Assembly (NCBI RefSeq): GCF_000340565.2
Contig: NZ_CP007203.1
Location: forward strand, 4,140,513-4,204,512
DNA from: Nodularia spumigena CCY9414
Lineage (GTDB): Bacteria; Cyanobacteriota; Cyanobacteriia; Cyanobacteriales; Nostocaceae
Direction: 5' to 3'
Length of the DNA stretch: 64,000 nucleotides
The translations under genes and the position numbers were made by a program. Below are positions 1 to 8,656 of the stretch, piece by piece. Positions within the stretch are counted from its first letter, which is position 1; each line of letters begins with the position of its first letter. The notes beneath the pieces were generated by a model. That model searched no databases. It was not told the origin of the DNA and saw only the letters and a list, made by a program, of their open reading frames with translations.

Positions 1-494
1 GGATGGGCGGGACATCCGGGAATGTTGATTACAGGTAAGCCGGCTTTGGAAACAAAGTCTTTGCCTAAAAAGCCGCCTTTTTCACGCTTGAGAAATTGTA
101 AACCTTGTGACTCGCTGGGGTTGGGTGACATGGCTGGGATTCCGCCCCAGGTTGCACAGTCTCCCACGGCGACAATAAATTTAGCCGCTTGGGATAAGTC
201 TGTTAACCAATCTTTCATCGGGCGATCGGCAAACCGATTCCATTCGCCGGTGCCGTTGGGGGCATTTACAACGCTGCCTTCAAAGACTAAGATATCTAGA
301 GGTATTTTGCCTGAAATGCAATCCCGGAGGAGGGTTTGCAGGTCGTCACCCATTTCCAATCCCAAGGAGGGATGCCAAAGTACCTTGATGCCAAAGTCGG
401 CAATAAGATCGCACACCGTCGGTTCTTCGGCGTTGAGAAATGACATGGTGTTCCCTGAACACGCACCACCTTGCAGCCATAGTACGTTAGTCAT
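1..494 (-). CDS. hupS: Uptake [NiFe] hydrogenase small subunit, N-terminal part (cut by window edge)
   Basis: Reverse-strand reading from the ATG at 494 is open to the window edge (164 codons). It begins MTNVLWLQGGACSGNT, the cyanobacterial HupS N-terminus. Further Cys motifs (VGDCATWGG, and NIPGCPAHP at the very end) supply ligands of the proximal Fe-S cluster. HupS carries the electron-relay clusters of the membrane-associated uptake hydrogenase that oxidises H2 released by nitrogenase; HupL should lie beyond the left edge. There is no twin-arginine leader, as expected for this group. Divergence from the hyp maturation operon on the plus strand supports the call. No strong Shine-Dalgarno is seen before the ATG. 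Confidence 0.95.
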   Translation of the reverse strand, partial: MTNVLWLQGGACSGNTMSFLNAEEPTVCDLIADFGIKVLWHPSLGLEMGDDLQTLLRDCISGKIPLDILVFEGSVVNAPNGTGEWNRFADRPMKDWLTDLSQAAKFIVAVGDCATWGGIPAMSPNPSESQGLQFLKREKGGFLGKDFVSKAGLPVINIPGCPAH

Positions 495-894
495 TAGCTA
501 CACGCTTATCTATTGTTGATCATGCCAGTTTTGGGTGATCAGGATTGTAGAGTATCACCTGTTTACCAATACTTATTTATTAATATAATCTAAGTTTTTA
601 CATAATGATTTTTCATTAAATAAAAATTAATTATTTAAGTAAGTTGGTAGGAAACAAAATTAATACTCACAATCAGCAACGGCAAAATAGCTGTTAAATA
701 TTTTATGTGTTTAAAGCTGACATTAATATTAGCAATTTCCCCCTAGAATTTGAGAAATAGATTGTTCTATAGTAAAAAAATTGATAGATAGACGCGATGA
801 ATTGCGTCTCTAGAAGGGTATGGGATTCAAAATCTGCGTAAATCCGCTTAGTTAATAAACCCACTTGATGGGCGTTGACAAAATCAAGGCAGTT
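495..894. promoter_or_regulatory. Divergent intergenic region between hupS and the extended hyp operon
   Basis: About 400 bp, AT-rich, with no credible ORF. It must hold the promoters for hupS (leftward) and the hyp-associated genes (rightward). A TGT-N9-ACA pair at 708-722 fits the relaxed NtcA-box form described for hupSL promoters of heterocystous strains, but the half-sites are short and could occur by chance. No clear sigma-70 -35/-10 pair at good spacing was picked out. Confidence 0.5.
708..722. promoter_or_regulatory. Possible NtcA-type site (TGT-N9-ACA)
   Basis: TGT at 708-710 and ACA at 720-722 are separated by nine bases, about 220 bp upstream of the hupS start. The stricter GTA-N8-TAC consensus is absent from the intergenic region. 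It is a weak, position-based suggestion only. Confidence 0.25.
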
Positions 895-1896
895 ATGAAC
901 CCCAGCATTACAGATTCAGCAGTAAAGGCGGCGATAGCGCAAGCGCTGACTTGTCAGTTCGCAGCTATCAAATCAGAGTCAGCCACAGCAGCAGAAAAAA
1001 TCGAGATGCTGATCGAAATGGCACAAGGCTTTCATAAACAGCCTAAAACCGCCCAAGATTTGCGGAACGCAGTGGGGCTATATTACCGGGCATATCAGAT
1101 GTGTGGTGAGGAGTACGCCCTATTGAAAGCCCGCGCCTTGGTGGGGATGGCAGGCACGTTACAGAGTATTCCTGATGAAGGTTCCCAACTGCTGCTGCAA
1201 GCGAAAGCCAGTTATGAAGAGGCTTTGCCAATTTTACAACAATTAGCTTTGCCCGAAGAATTAGCAGAGGCACAGATGAATTTTGGGTTGGTGTTACAGT
1301 CGCTGGTAGGATTCAATCAGGCAAGAATGACGGACAGCATTAAAGCTTATCACGAGGCTTTGCAGGTATTTACCTGGGAGGATTACCCACAAGAATACGC
1401 GATTTTATACAATAATATTGCGATCGCCTACCTTTCCATGCCCATGTCATCAGAACGGGAATACTTGCGTCAAGGTTTAGCCGTGCAGTCCTTTGAAGTG
1501 GCATTAAAGCATATTAACTTAATTGACCATCCCAGGGAATATGCGATGTTACAGAACAACTTGGGTAATGCGTTGCAATATTTAGTAAGTTCCCATCCTG
1601 TAGATAATAACTTACGAGCGATCGCAGCTTATGACGAAGCCTTAAAAGTGCGTAATTCCAGAGACACACCATTAGAATATGCTAACACCATATCTAACAA
1701 AGCCAACGCCTTATTCAACTTACCCGACGACCTCGAAAAACCAGAAGCTGGTAATCCTAAAAATCTGTTAAAAGCATATACCTACTATCAAGAAGCCTGG
1801 GGAATATTTACCCAAAATCAGCAAACAGCACAAGCAGAAGCCGTCGCCCAAGCCATACAAGATGTAGAAGTAGAAATGCGAGTAGGTATGGATTAA
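895..1896 (+). CDS. TPR-like helical-repeat protein of the extended hyp operon
   Basis: A 333-residue soluble helical-repeat protein with repeated blocks such as AIAYDEAL and AIAYLSMP spaced like tetratricopeptide repeats. The ATG at 895 is preferred because AAGG precedes it by five bases; an ATG at 868 would add nine residues without a ribosome site. It lies between hupS and hypF in the same orientation as hyp. Genes in this position are known from Nostoc PCC 7120 to be co-transcribed with hyp and are suspected to help small-subunit maturation. The specific role is unknown; protein-protein scaffolding is the reasonable inference from TPRs. Confidence 0.8.
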   Translation: MNPSITDSAVKAAIAQALTCQFAAIKSESATAAEKIEMLIEMAQGFHKQPKTAQDLRNAVGLYYRAYQMCGEEYALLKARALVGMAGTLQSIPDEGSQLLLQAKASYEEALPILQQLALPEELAEAQMNFGLVLQSLVGFNQARMTDSIKAYHEALQVFTWEDYPQEYAILYNNIAIAYLSMPMSSEREYLRQGLAVQSFEVALKHINLIDHPREYAMLQNNLGNALQYLVSSHPVDNNLRAIAAYDEALKVRNSRDTPLEYANTISNKANALFNLPDDLEKPEAGNPKNLLKAYTYYQEAWGIFTQNQQTAQAEAVAQAIQDVEVEMRVGMD

Positions 1897-1928
1897 CCTT
1901 GCATTTTTCCCCTCATTTCACAACCACC

Positions 1929-2195
1929 ATGACAGACATTTTGAACAACCCAGAAATCAGAGATTTTTTCACAAGTTTACTAGCAGGTGAATTGAACATC
2001 GCCACAGAATTCGCCTGGATAGTCATAGCCACAGCCTTATCGATGATTGGTGGTGCTATTGGCGCAATGCTATTAGCTGGAAAAGACATTGGTTATCAAT
2101 TTGCAGCAACATTAGGAGCATTATTTGGACCGGCTGGTGTAATTCCCGCCATAATCTTAAGTTTTGCAGTACTAAAATTATTCACCAATTATTAG
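1929..2195 (+). CDS. Small two-helix membrane protein of the extended hyp operon
   Basis: 88 residues from the ATG at 1929 (MTDILNNPEIRDFF). An upstream TTG at 1899 would add ten unconvincing residues. Two hydrophobic segments are visible, roughly residues 27-46 (glycine-rich IGGAIGAMLL) and 60-84 (PAGVIPAIILSFAVLKLF). It starts about 30 bp after the TPR gene and ends eight bp before the next small membrane gene, so it is in the same transcription unit. Function is unknown. The context suggests a membrane partner or accessory for uptake-hydrogenase assembly, which is inference only. Confidence 0.75.
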   Translation: MTDILNNPEIRDFFTSLLAGELNIATEFAWIVIATALSMIGGAIGAMLLAGKDIGYQFAATLGALFGPAGVIPAIILSFAVLKLFTNY

Positions 2196-2203
2196 GAGTA
2201 ATC

Positions 2204-2428
2204 ATGTTTGAAATTGCATGGCTTTCTGCGAAATTATTTTTCAAAGGAAAATTACTGCGCGATCGCGGATATTTTTTCAAACAAATTGTGATTGGTACAA
2301 GCATTGCTTCCATGATCATCTTATCATTATCGCAAACAAAATTACCCCTTTGGCTACCAATAACAGTATCTAGTTTAGTGACAGGTACAGTAATGCCATT
2401 TCTCTTCAAAGATTTCAAAATGAAATAG
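2204..2428 (+). CDS. Small membrane protein of the extended hyp operon
   Basis: 74 residues, ATG at 2204 with a good ribosome site (TAGGAG, 2193-2198). A basic N-terminal half (KGKLLRDRGYFFK) is followed by hydrophobic segments at about residues 28-43 and 47-67. It ends with lysines (FKDFKMK), so charged ends flank a hairpin-like membrane region. It is close behind the preceding membrane gene, and the two probably act together. No family is recognised. Confidence 0.75.
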   Translation: MFEIAWLSAKLFFKGKLLRDRGYFFKQIVIGTSIASMIILSLSQTKLPLWLPITVSSLVTGTVMPFLFKDFKMK

Positions 2429-2509
2429 ATATACTCCCAATAATCAACCAACCAAAGAATTCAGATAATCCCACATTATTTATTGTTTAAATTGTGCTGG
2501 ATTACTTCT

Positions 2510-2556
2510 TTCCTTCTTTCCTTTGTGTACTTTGCGTCCTTTGCGGTTCGTTTCAA
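2510..2556 (+). repeat. Dispersed repeat core (CTTTGCGGTTCGTT type)
   Basis: A pyrimidine-rich stretch ending in TTTGCGTCCTTTGCGGTTCG. Related cores lie at 7070-7100, 7385-7432, 8876-8927, 10038-10077 (inverted), 20480-20526 and 23030-23064, and in degenerate form at 4690-4713, 36180-36218, 50310-50345 and 63766-63800. In some places the same core sits inside a MITE with AGGACTTACGCA ends. Confidence 0.8.
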
Positions 2557-2597
2557 ATTTATTCCTGGTAAATCCCTAAACCATCCAACAAATAATA

Positions 2598-3431
2598 ATG
2601 ACAAAACTGGAAGAACTAATTCAAGAAATCAATAGATTTGAAGCAATAATATCCCAATGGGAAGAAAGCCAAAGATGTGTAGCAGTAGGACTAAAAAGAG
2701 CAATTGAAGATTTACATAAAGCAGCACTAACCCATTTAATCAAAAGCCTAAAACAAGAATCAATGTCAGCCCTGCGCCAAGCCGTAGACGATGACATAGT
2801 ATATTCAGTTTTGCTTTATCACGAACTAATTAAACCACCACAAGCACCATTAATCGAAAGAATTAACACAGCCCTAGAAGAAGTGCGCCCAGGCTTAAAA
2901 AGTCATGATGGCGATGTAGAATTTGTAGCAATCAAACCACCAGATACAGTCGAAGTTAAATTAATTGGAAGTTGTAGCAGTTGTCCCACTTCAACCTTAA
3001 CTTTAACTCAAAGTGTAGAACAGGCGATAAAAAATCATTGTCCTGAAATTACTAAAGTTGTAGCAGTCAATCATACTTCTACTGTCAACAGTCCATTTAC
3101 TCCAGAAGATACCGCTACTTGGGTGAAACTAACAACAATTGATCAAATTCCTGAGTCTGGAATATTGACAGGTAAAGTGGGAAAAAATTCCCTAATTTTA
3201 TATCGCCAAGGTGAAAATATTACCTGTTATCTGAATGCTTGCCCACATTTAGCGACTCCTTTAGATATGGGTAAATTAGATAATGGTATTCTGACTTGTA
3301 AATCTCATGGATTTCAGTATAATTTAGAAACTGGCGAATGTTTAACCGTTGCTGATGTGCCATTGCAGTCTTATCCAGTACAAATTAAAGGAGAAAAGGT
3401 TTTTGTGAAACTGCCAAAATATTCCATTTAA
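2598..3431 (+). CDS. NifU C-terminal domain / Rieske [2Fe-2S] fusion protein
   Basis: 277 residues. Residues 1-85 are helical. Residues 86-157 match the NifU C-terminal (Nfu) domain with the cluster-binding pair C126-x2-C129 in GSCSSCPTSTL. Residues 172-275 form a Rieske domain with C215-P-H217 and C234-x2-H237, the complete 2Cys/2His ligand set. It could carry or donate Fe-S clusters and pass electrons. Its position between hupS and hypF fits a role in maturing the Fe-S-rich HupS, and homologues are known in the extended hyp operon of Nostoc. The ATG at 2598 lies just after the repeat core. Confidence 0.88.
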   Translation: MTKLEELIQEINRFEAIISQWEESQRCVAVGLKRAIEDLHKAALTHLIKSLKQESMSALRQAVDDDIVYSVLLYHELIKPPQAPLIERINTALEEVRPGLKSHDGDVEFVAIKPPDTVEVKLIGSCSSCPTSTLTLTQSVEQAIKNHCPEITKVVAVNHTSTVNSPFTPEDTATWVKLTTIDQIPESGILTGKVGKNSLILYRQGENITCYLNACPHLATPLDMGKLDNGILTCKSHGFQYNLETGECLTVADVPLQSYPVQIKGEKVFVKLPKYSI

Positions 3432-3508
3432 TAGAAAAACTGCCACCACCGATACAATTCAATATCCGTTGATAAGTTTAAATAGCTATCAGTCTTCATT
3501 TGTGGTTA

Positions 3509-4684
3509 ATGGATATACCCGTCAATATTAATCCTGCGTTAGACTTATTACCTTTATTATCTCATGGTGCAGAAGTGATATTAGGTAATATTATTACACC
3601 AGAAATATTAGCTATACCTATAGAACCTAGTCCGATAAATATGTTCGGACCTCGTGGTGCTTGTTTATTATCAGAAACTGGGTCTTTGTGGGTATCAGAT
3701 ACAGGACATCATCGGTTATTAGGATGGCGAAATTTACCTACCAGAGATAGTCAACCGGCTGACTGGGTAATTGGACAACCAGACTTTTATCATGAAGGAC
3801 AAAATGCTAAAGGTACACCAGGAAGAAATACTTTTAGTGTCCCCACGGGAATTTGTGCTTGTGGTACAGGTTTAGCGGTAGCTGATGCTTGGAATCATCG
3901 AATATTGATTTGGAAAAATGTTCCAGAAGATAGTCATGTTCCAGCAGATTTGGTGTTAGGACAAGCTGATTTTAGTCAAAATGAAGCAAATAGAGGAACT
4001 CATCAAGCTGGTGCTAATACTATGCATTGGCCTTATGGTGTTTTCTATCACCAAGGAAAGCTATTTGTAGCTGATACGGGAAATCGCAGGTTATTAATTT
4101 GGCATCAGTTACCTACAGAAAATGGTCAACCTGCTGATTTAGTTTTGGGACAACCAGATATGATATCTCGCAATGAAAATGGGGGGAGTTCTCCTACTGC
4201 TGCGAGTATGCGTTGGTGTCATGATATTACTATTTGGGGAGATAATTTAGTTGTTGCTGATGCAGGTAATCACCGGGTGATGATTTGGGAGGGAATACCT
4301 ACAGAAAATAATGCCCCTTGTGCGGTGGTTTTAGGACAAAAAAGTTTTGATTCTGTGGAAATGAATCAAGGTGTTTATTTGCCTAGTGCTAGTAGTTTAA
4401 GTATGCCTTATGGTGTAGCGGTTGGTAATGATTGGTTGCTGGTTGCTGATACTGCAAATTCTCGTTTGTTAGGATGGAGAAAGCCGGAGTCTCAATTATT
4501 ATCTGGGGCGGTTGCTGATGGTTTGGTGGGACAAGTTAGTTTTAAATCTAAGGGTGAAAATCGGGATTTTGGTTTACCTCAGAGAAATACTTTGAATTGG
4601 TGTTATGGGGTGAAGGTTTGTGGAAATACGGCTGTAGTTGCTGATTCTGGGAATAATCGGGTTTTGTTGTGGGGGTTGGAGTAA
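3509..4684 (+). CDS. NHL-repeat beta-propeller protein of the extended hyp operon
   Basis: 391 residues from the ATG at 3509; a TTG nine bases upstream is less likely. At least five NHL-type units recur with the pattern VADxxNHRxLxW followed by PADLVLGQPDF (WVSDTGHHRLLGW, AVADAWNHRILIW, FVADTGNRRLLIW, VVADAGNHRVMIW, VVADSGNNRVLLW), predicting a beta-propeller. No signal peptide is obvious. It precedes hypF by 35 bp. Proteins of this kind are known in the extended hyp operon; a scaffold or chaperone-like role in hydrogenase assembly is inferred from context. Confidence 0.85.
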   Translation: MDIPVNINPALDLLPLLSHGAEVILGNIITPEILAIPIEPSPINMFGPRGACLLSETGSLWVSDTGHHRLLGWRNLPTRDSQPADWVIGQPDFYHEGQNAKGTPGRNTFSVPTGICACGTGLAVADAWNHRILIWKNVPEDSHVPADLVLGQADFSQNEANRGTHQAGANTMHWPYGVFYHQGKLFVADTGNRRLLIWHQLPTENGQPADLVLGQPDMISRNENGGSSPTAASMRWCHDITIWGDNLVVADAGNHRVMIWEGIPTENNAPCAVVLGQKSFDSVEMNQGVYLPSASSLSMPYGVAVGNDWLLVADTANSRLLGWRKPESQLLSGAVADGLVGQVSFKSKGENRDFGLPQRNTLNWCYGVKVCGNTAVVADSGNNRVLLWGLE

Positions 4685-4719
4685 GAGTTTCACGCAGAGG
4701 CGCAGAGGCGCGGAGAAGA

Positions 4720-7062
4720 ATGGAAGAGATTAGGGTTCGGGGGACTGTTCAAGGGGTGGGATTTCGTCCTACTGTTTATCGTCTGGCTAAGGTTTGTGGT
4801 TTGTTTGGTGATGTTTGTAATGATGGTGAGGGTGTTTTAATTCGGGTGGCTGGGAGTGAGGTGGCTATTACTGAGTTTATCAATAAACTATATATTGAAT
4901 GTCCTCCTTTGGGGAAAATTCAGGAGTTGACGAGAGTTAATTATGAAGGTGATGAGGATTTTACTGATTTTGTGATTTCTCGTAGTGTGAGTAGTTCTAG
5001 AAATACAGAAATTACTCCTGATGCGGCGATTTGTCCCCAATGTCAACAGGAAATTTTTGACCCTTTTAGCCGTTTTTATCGTTATCCTTTTACGAATTGT
5101 ACTCATTGCGGTCCTCGCTTCAGTATTATTCGTGGGATTCCTTACGATAGATGCAATACCAGTATGTCTGCGTTTGCTATGTGTGCTGAATGTGAACGGG
5201 AATATGAAAATGTGGAAAATCGGCGTTTTCACGCCCAACCTGTAGCTTGTCATACTTGCGGACCGAAAGCTTGGTTAGAACGGGCTGATGGTAAACCTGT
5301 GACGGCTTCAATGTTTTCGATGATGGATGATGTTGATGCTGTTTGTACTTTGTTGCAAAAAGGCGAAATTGTGGCTATTAAAGGGTTGGGTGGTATTCAT
5401 CTAGCTTGTGACGCTACTCAAGAAGCTGCTGTACAGAAGTTGCGTCAGCGTAAACGGCGTTATCATAAACCTTTGGCTTTAATGGCGCGGGATATAGCAG
5501 TAATTGCAGAATATTGTACTGTTAATACTCAGGAAAAAGAATTATTAGCAAGTTCTGCTGCGCCTATTGTATTGTTACAGAAAAATCCTCACTGTCTAAT
5601 TGCACCTTCTGTTTCACCGGGACTAAATTATCTCGGTTTTATGTTACCTTATACCCCTTTACATCATTTAATTTTGCGGCGGATGAATCGCCCGATTGTG
5701 TTAACCAGTGGGAATATTGCTGATGAACCTCAATGTATTGATAATGAAGAAGCTAGAGAAAAGTTAGGTCATATTGCGGATTATTTTCTTTTACATAATC
5801 GGGATATTGTGAATCGAGTAGATGATTCTGTTGCTAGGGTGATTAATAATCAAGTAAAAATCATTCGCCGGGCTAGGGGATACGCACCAGCACCGATAAT
5901 TTTACCACCGGGTTTTGAGAAAGTAACGCCAATTTTAGCAATGGGTAGTGAGTTAAAAAATACCTTTTGTTTATTACGCGGAGGCGAAGCAATTCTTTCT
6001 CAACATTTGGGAGATTTAGAAAACGCTGCGGCTTTTCATGCTTATCAAGATACACTCAATTTATATTTAAATTTATTTGAGCATCAACCACAAGCGATCG
6101 CTATCGATAAACACCCTGAATATCTTGCCACAAAACTCGGTAAAGAACTCGCATCTGTTAATAAACTTAAACTTCATCCTATCCAACATCATCACGCCCA
6201 TATTGCTGCTTGTATGGCAGAAAATGGGATTCCTTTAGATTCCCCTCCAGTTTTAGGTATTGCTTTAGATGGATTAGGTTATGGCGAAGATGGCAAATTT
6301 TGGGGAGGAGAATTTCTGTTAGCAGATTATCGTCAATTTCAGCGCCTCGCAACATTTAAACCAGTCGCCATGATTGGCGGTGAAAAAGCAATTTATCAGC
6401 CTTGGCGTAACACCTACGCCTACTTACTCAATGCTGATATTTGGGATGAAAGCCAACACAAATATCCTGAATTAGAAATTATCAAATTTTTGCAACAACA
6501 GCCATTAAAGCTACTTACACAAGCTGTAGATAAAGGCATTAACTCGCCCCCAGCCTCATCCGTAGGGAGGTTGTTTGATGCAGTAGCTGCGGCTATAGGC
6601 ATTTATCCAGAAGAATGTAGCTATGAAGGACAGAGTGCGATCGCAATGGAAGCCTTAGTCAATCCTAGCAACTTAAATAATTATGAAGAAACGCTAAATT
6701 ATCCTTTTCAGCTTAACTTTTCAGATAGCATATATTATATAGACTCAAAACAGATGTGGCAAGCCCTGCTTCAAGACTTGCAAAAACAGATTAGTCAATC
6801 ACACATAGCCACAAAATTCCATAAGAGTTTAGCTAAAACCATTGTCGATGTAGTTAAACATCTATGTCAAGAAAATCTGATTAATCAAGTTGTATTAAGC
6901 GGAGGAGTATTTCAGAACTGCATTTTATTAACACAAGTTACCCAGAATTTACAAAATTTAGGACTAACCGTATTAACTCACAGTTCACTTCCTGCTAACG
7001 ACGGCAACATATCACTAGGACAAGCAGTAATTACAGCCGCCCAATTAACCCCCGACTCTTAA
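4720..7062 (+). CDS. hypF: Carbamoyltransferase HypF, NiFe hydrogenase maturation
   Basis: 780 residues from the ATG at 4720 (MEEIRVRGTVQGVGFRP). A longer reading from 4669 only translates a repeat. Domain order is complete: acylphosphatase (about 1-90), two zinc-finger-like CxxC-x18-CxxC motifs (about 105-185), a YrdC-like domain (about 200-390), and a Kae1-like carbamoyltransferase domain carrying HHHAHIAACMAENG. HypF uses carbamoyl phosphate and ATP to make the thiocarboxamide on HypE that becomes the CN ligands of the active site. The upstream bases are a degenerate copy of the dispersed repeat (cgcagaggcgcagaggcg), leaving AGAAG as a weak ribosome site. Confidence 0.97.
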   Translation: MEEIRVRGTVQGVGFRPTVYRLAKVCGLFGDVCNDGEGVLIRVAGSEVAITEFINKLYIECPPLGKIQELTRVNYEGDEDFTDFVISRSVSSSRNTEITPDAAICPQCQQEIFDPFSRFYRYPFTNCTHCGPRFSIIRGIPYDRCNTSMSAFAMCAECEREYENVENRRFHAQPVACHTCGPKAWLERADGKPVTASMFSMMDDVDAVCTLLQKGEIVAIKGLGGIHLACDATQEAAVQKLRQRKRRYHKPLALMARDIAVIAEYCTVNTQEKELLASSAAPIVLLQKNPHCLIAPSVSPGLNYLGFMLPYTPLHHLILRRMNRPIVLTSGNIADEPQCIDNEEAREKLGHIADYFLLHNRDIVNRVDDSVARVINNQVKIIRRARGYAPAPIILPPGFEKVTPILAMGSELKNTFCLLRGGEAILSQHLGDLENAAAFHAYQDTLNLYLNLFEHQPQAIAIDKHPEYLATKLGKELASVNKLKLHPIQHHHAHIAACMAENGIPLDSPPVLGIALDGLGYGEDGKFWGGEFLLADYRQFQRLATFKPVAMIGGEKAIYQPWRNTYAYLLNADIWDESQHKYPELEIIKFLQQQPLKLLTQAVDKGINSPPASSVGRLFDAVAAAIGIYPEECSYEGQSAIAMEALVNPSNLNNYEETLNYPFQLNFSDSIYYIDSKQMWQALLQDLQKQISQSHIATKFHKSLAKTIVDVVKHLCQENLINQVVLSGGVFQNCILLTQVTQNLQNLGLTVLTHSSLPANDGNISLGQAVITAAQLTPDS

Positions 7063-7069
7063 TATTCCC

Positions 7070-7100
7070 TCTGCGTTCTCTGCGCCTCTGTGGTTCGTAA
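7070..7100 (+). repeat. Dispersed repeat core between hypF and hypC
   Basis: Contains CTCTGCGTTCTCTGCGCC and TGTGGTTCGT, a diverged copy of the core at 2510-2556. It occupies nearly the whole 53-bp gap between hypF and hypC. Confidence 0.7.
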
Positions 7101-7115
7101 ATTCAAGGAAAAAAA

Positions 7116-7376
7116 ATGTGCTTAGGAATCCCCGGACAAATAGTAGAAATCAGCGACATTAACCATAAACTAGCCATAGTTAACATAGCTGGAGTCAAAC
7201 GCCAAGTAAACATAGCCTGCATAGTCAACGAACAACATCCCCCCGAAAAATGTATAGGAGACTGGGTATTAGTTCACGTAGGCTTCGCCATGAATCGTAT
7301 CAACGAACAAGAAGCAGCCGAAACATTAAAACTATTAGAAGAACTAGCAACAGCCCAAGCCCAAATAACCAACTAA
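7116..7376 (+). CDS. hypC: Hydrogenase maturation chaperone HypC
   Basis: 86 residues beginning MCLGIPGQIVEI. Cys2, exposed after Met removal, is the conserved residue that binds the Fe(CN)2CO precursor and the large-subunit precursor. HypC with HypD forms the scaffold on which the iron centre is assembled. The ATG at 7116 is preceded by AAGGAAAAAAA. Length is typical for the HypC/HupF family. It lies between hypF and hypD in the standard order. Confidence 0.96.
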   Translation: MCLGIPGQIVEISDINHKLAIVNIAGVKRQVNIACIVNEQHPPEKCIGDWVLVHVGFAMNRINEQEAAETLKLLEELATAQAQITN

Positions 7377-7384
7377 AACCCCTT

Positions 7385-7432
7385 CCTTCTCTTCTCTTCC
7401 TTCGTGAACTTCGCGCCCTTTGTGGTTCGTTA
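7385..7432 (+). repeat. Dispersed repeat core between hypC and hypD
   Basis: Pyrimidine run followed by CTTCGCGCCCTTTGTGGTTC. It fills the gap between hypC and hypD and has displaced any long leader for hypD. Confidence 0.7.
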
Positions 7433-7441
7433 AAAAAAACT

Positions 7442-8581
7442 ATGAAATACGTCAACGAATTTCGAGAACCAGAAAAAGCAGCAGCCTTACGCAACCAAAT
7501 AACCCAACTAAGCAACCAACTAAACAAACCCCTTAAACTGATGGAAGTATGCGGTGGACATACCCACTCCATATTTAAATACGGTATAGAAGACATCCTA
7601 CCCCCCAACCTAGAACTCATCCACGGGCCTGGTTGTCCAGTATGCGTCATGCCAAAAGGGAGATTAGACGATGCGATCGCCATATCCCAAAATCATAACG
7701 TCATTCTCGCCACATTTGGCGACACCATGAGAGTACCCGGTTCCCATACCAACCTCCTCCAAGCCAAAGCCCAAGGCGCAGATATCCGCATGGTATACTC
7801 CCCATTAGATAGCCTGCAAATCGCCAGAGACAACCCAGACAAAGAAATAGTCTTCTTCGCCCTCGGCTTTGAAACCACCGCCCCTAGTACCGCCCTCACC
7901 ATATTGCAAGCAGCAGCCGAAAACATCACCAACTTTAGTATGTTTTCCAACCATGTTCTCGTAATTCCCGCCCTTCAAGCCCTACTAGATAACGCAGATT
8001 TACAACTAGATGGATTTATCGGCCCTGGTCATGTCAGCATGGTAATTGGAACAGAACCATATCAATTTATTGCCCAAAAATATCATAAACCCATAGTAAT
8101 TGCCGGCTTTGAACCATTAGATATACTGCAATCAATTTGGATGATATTACAGCAACTAGTAGAAAACCGTTGTGAAGTAGAAAACCAATATAACAGATTA
8201 GTAGAACCAGCCGGAAACTTAATAGCATTGCAAGCCATGAACCAAGTATTTGCAGTGCGAAAAAACTTTGATTGGCGAGGCTTAGGTGAAATACCAGAAT
8301 CAGGCTTAAAAATCCGGACTGAATACACCCAATTCGATGCAGAAAATAAATTTATTATTCCTAACTTAAAAGTAGCAGACCATAAAGCTTGTAAATGTGG
8401 AGAAATTCTCAAAGGAGTTTTAAAACCTTGGGAATGTAAAGTATTTGGTACAGCTTGCACACCAGAAACACCCATTGGAAGCTGTATGGTTTCCTCAGAA
8501 GGTGCGTGTGCAGCCTACTACAAATATGGACGACTTTCTGCAATTAGTAAAAAAGCCCAACAACTAGCCACATCCAAATAA
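7442..8581 (+). CDS. hypD: Hydrogenase maturation Fe-S scaffold HypD
   Basis: 379 residues from the ATG at 7442 (MKYVNEFREPEKAAALR). The open frame extends back to 7250 but that part overlaps hypC and a repeat. Signatures present: CGGHTHSIFKYGIEDILP, HGPGCPVCVMPKGRLD, and the C-terminal cluster-binding Cys set (CKCGEILKG, CKVFGTACTPETPIGSC, EGACAAYYKYG). HypD carries a [4Fe-4S] cluster and redox-active cysteines and, with HypC, coordinates the Fe(CN)2CO unit before transfer to the HupL precursor. Confidence 0.97.
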   Translation: MKYVNEFREPEKAAALRNQITQLSNQLNKPLKLMEVCGGHTHSIFKYGIEDILPPNLELIHGPGCPVCVMPKGRLDDAIAISQNHNVILATFGDTMRVPGSHTNLLQAKAQGADIRMVYSPLDSLQIARDNPDKEIVFFALGFETTAPSTALTILQAAAENITNFSMFSNHVLVIPALQALLDNADLQLDGFIGPGHVSMVIGTEPYQFIAQKYHKPIVIAGFEPLDILQSIWMILQQLVENRCEVENQYNRLVEPAGNLIALQAMNQVFAVRKNFDWRGLGEIPESGLKIRTEYTQFDAENKFIIPNLKVADHKACKCGEILKGVLKPWECKVFGTACTPETPIGSCMVSSEGACAAYYKYGRLSAISKKAQQLATSK

Positions 8582-8596
8582 CTATCACTATTCTCT

Positions 8597-8640
8597 AACT
8601 CCCCTCCTCGCTTGCGGGGAGGGGCTGGGGGTGGGGTTCT
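8597..8640 (+). repeat. G/C-rich hairpin repeat (CCCCTCCTCGCTTGCGGGGAGG type)
   Basis: CTCCCCTCCTCGCTTGCGGG followed by a GGGGCTGGGGGTGGGG tail. This uninterrupted copy is the reference form for the copies at 28201-28256, 32757-32795 and the split copy around 53465-53670. It folds as a short GC hairpin between hypD and the tautomerase gene. Confidence 0.8.
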
Positions 8641-8656
8641 TAAGGAGAAAAAATAT

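Noticed and set aside
22-519. 165-residue plus-strand ORF at the window start
   Set aside because: It is antisense to hupS, whose minus-strand translation is an unmistakable hydrogenase small subunit.
7300-7683. 127-residue minus-strand ORF
   Set aside because: It is a shadow of hypC/hypD and a repeat.
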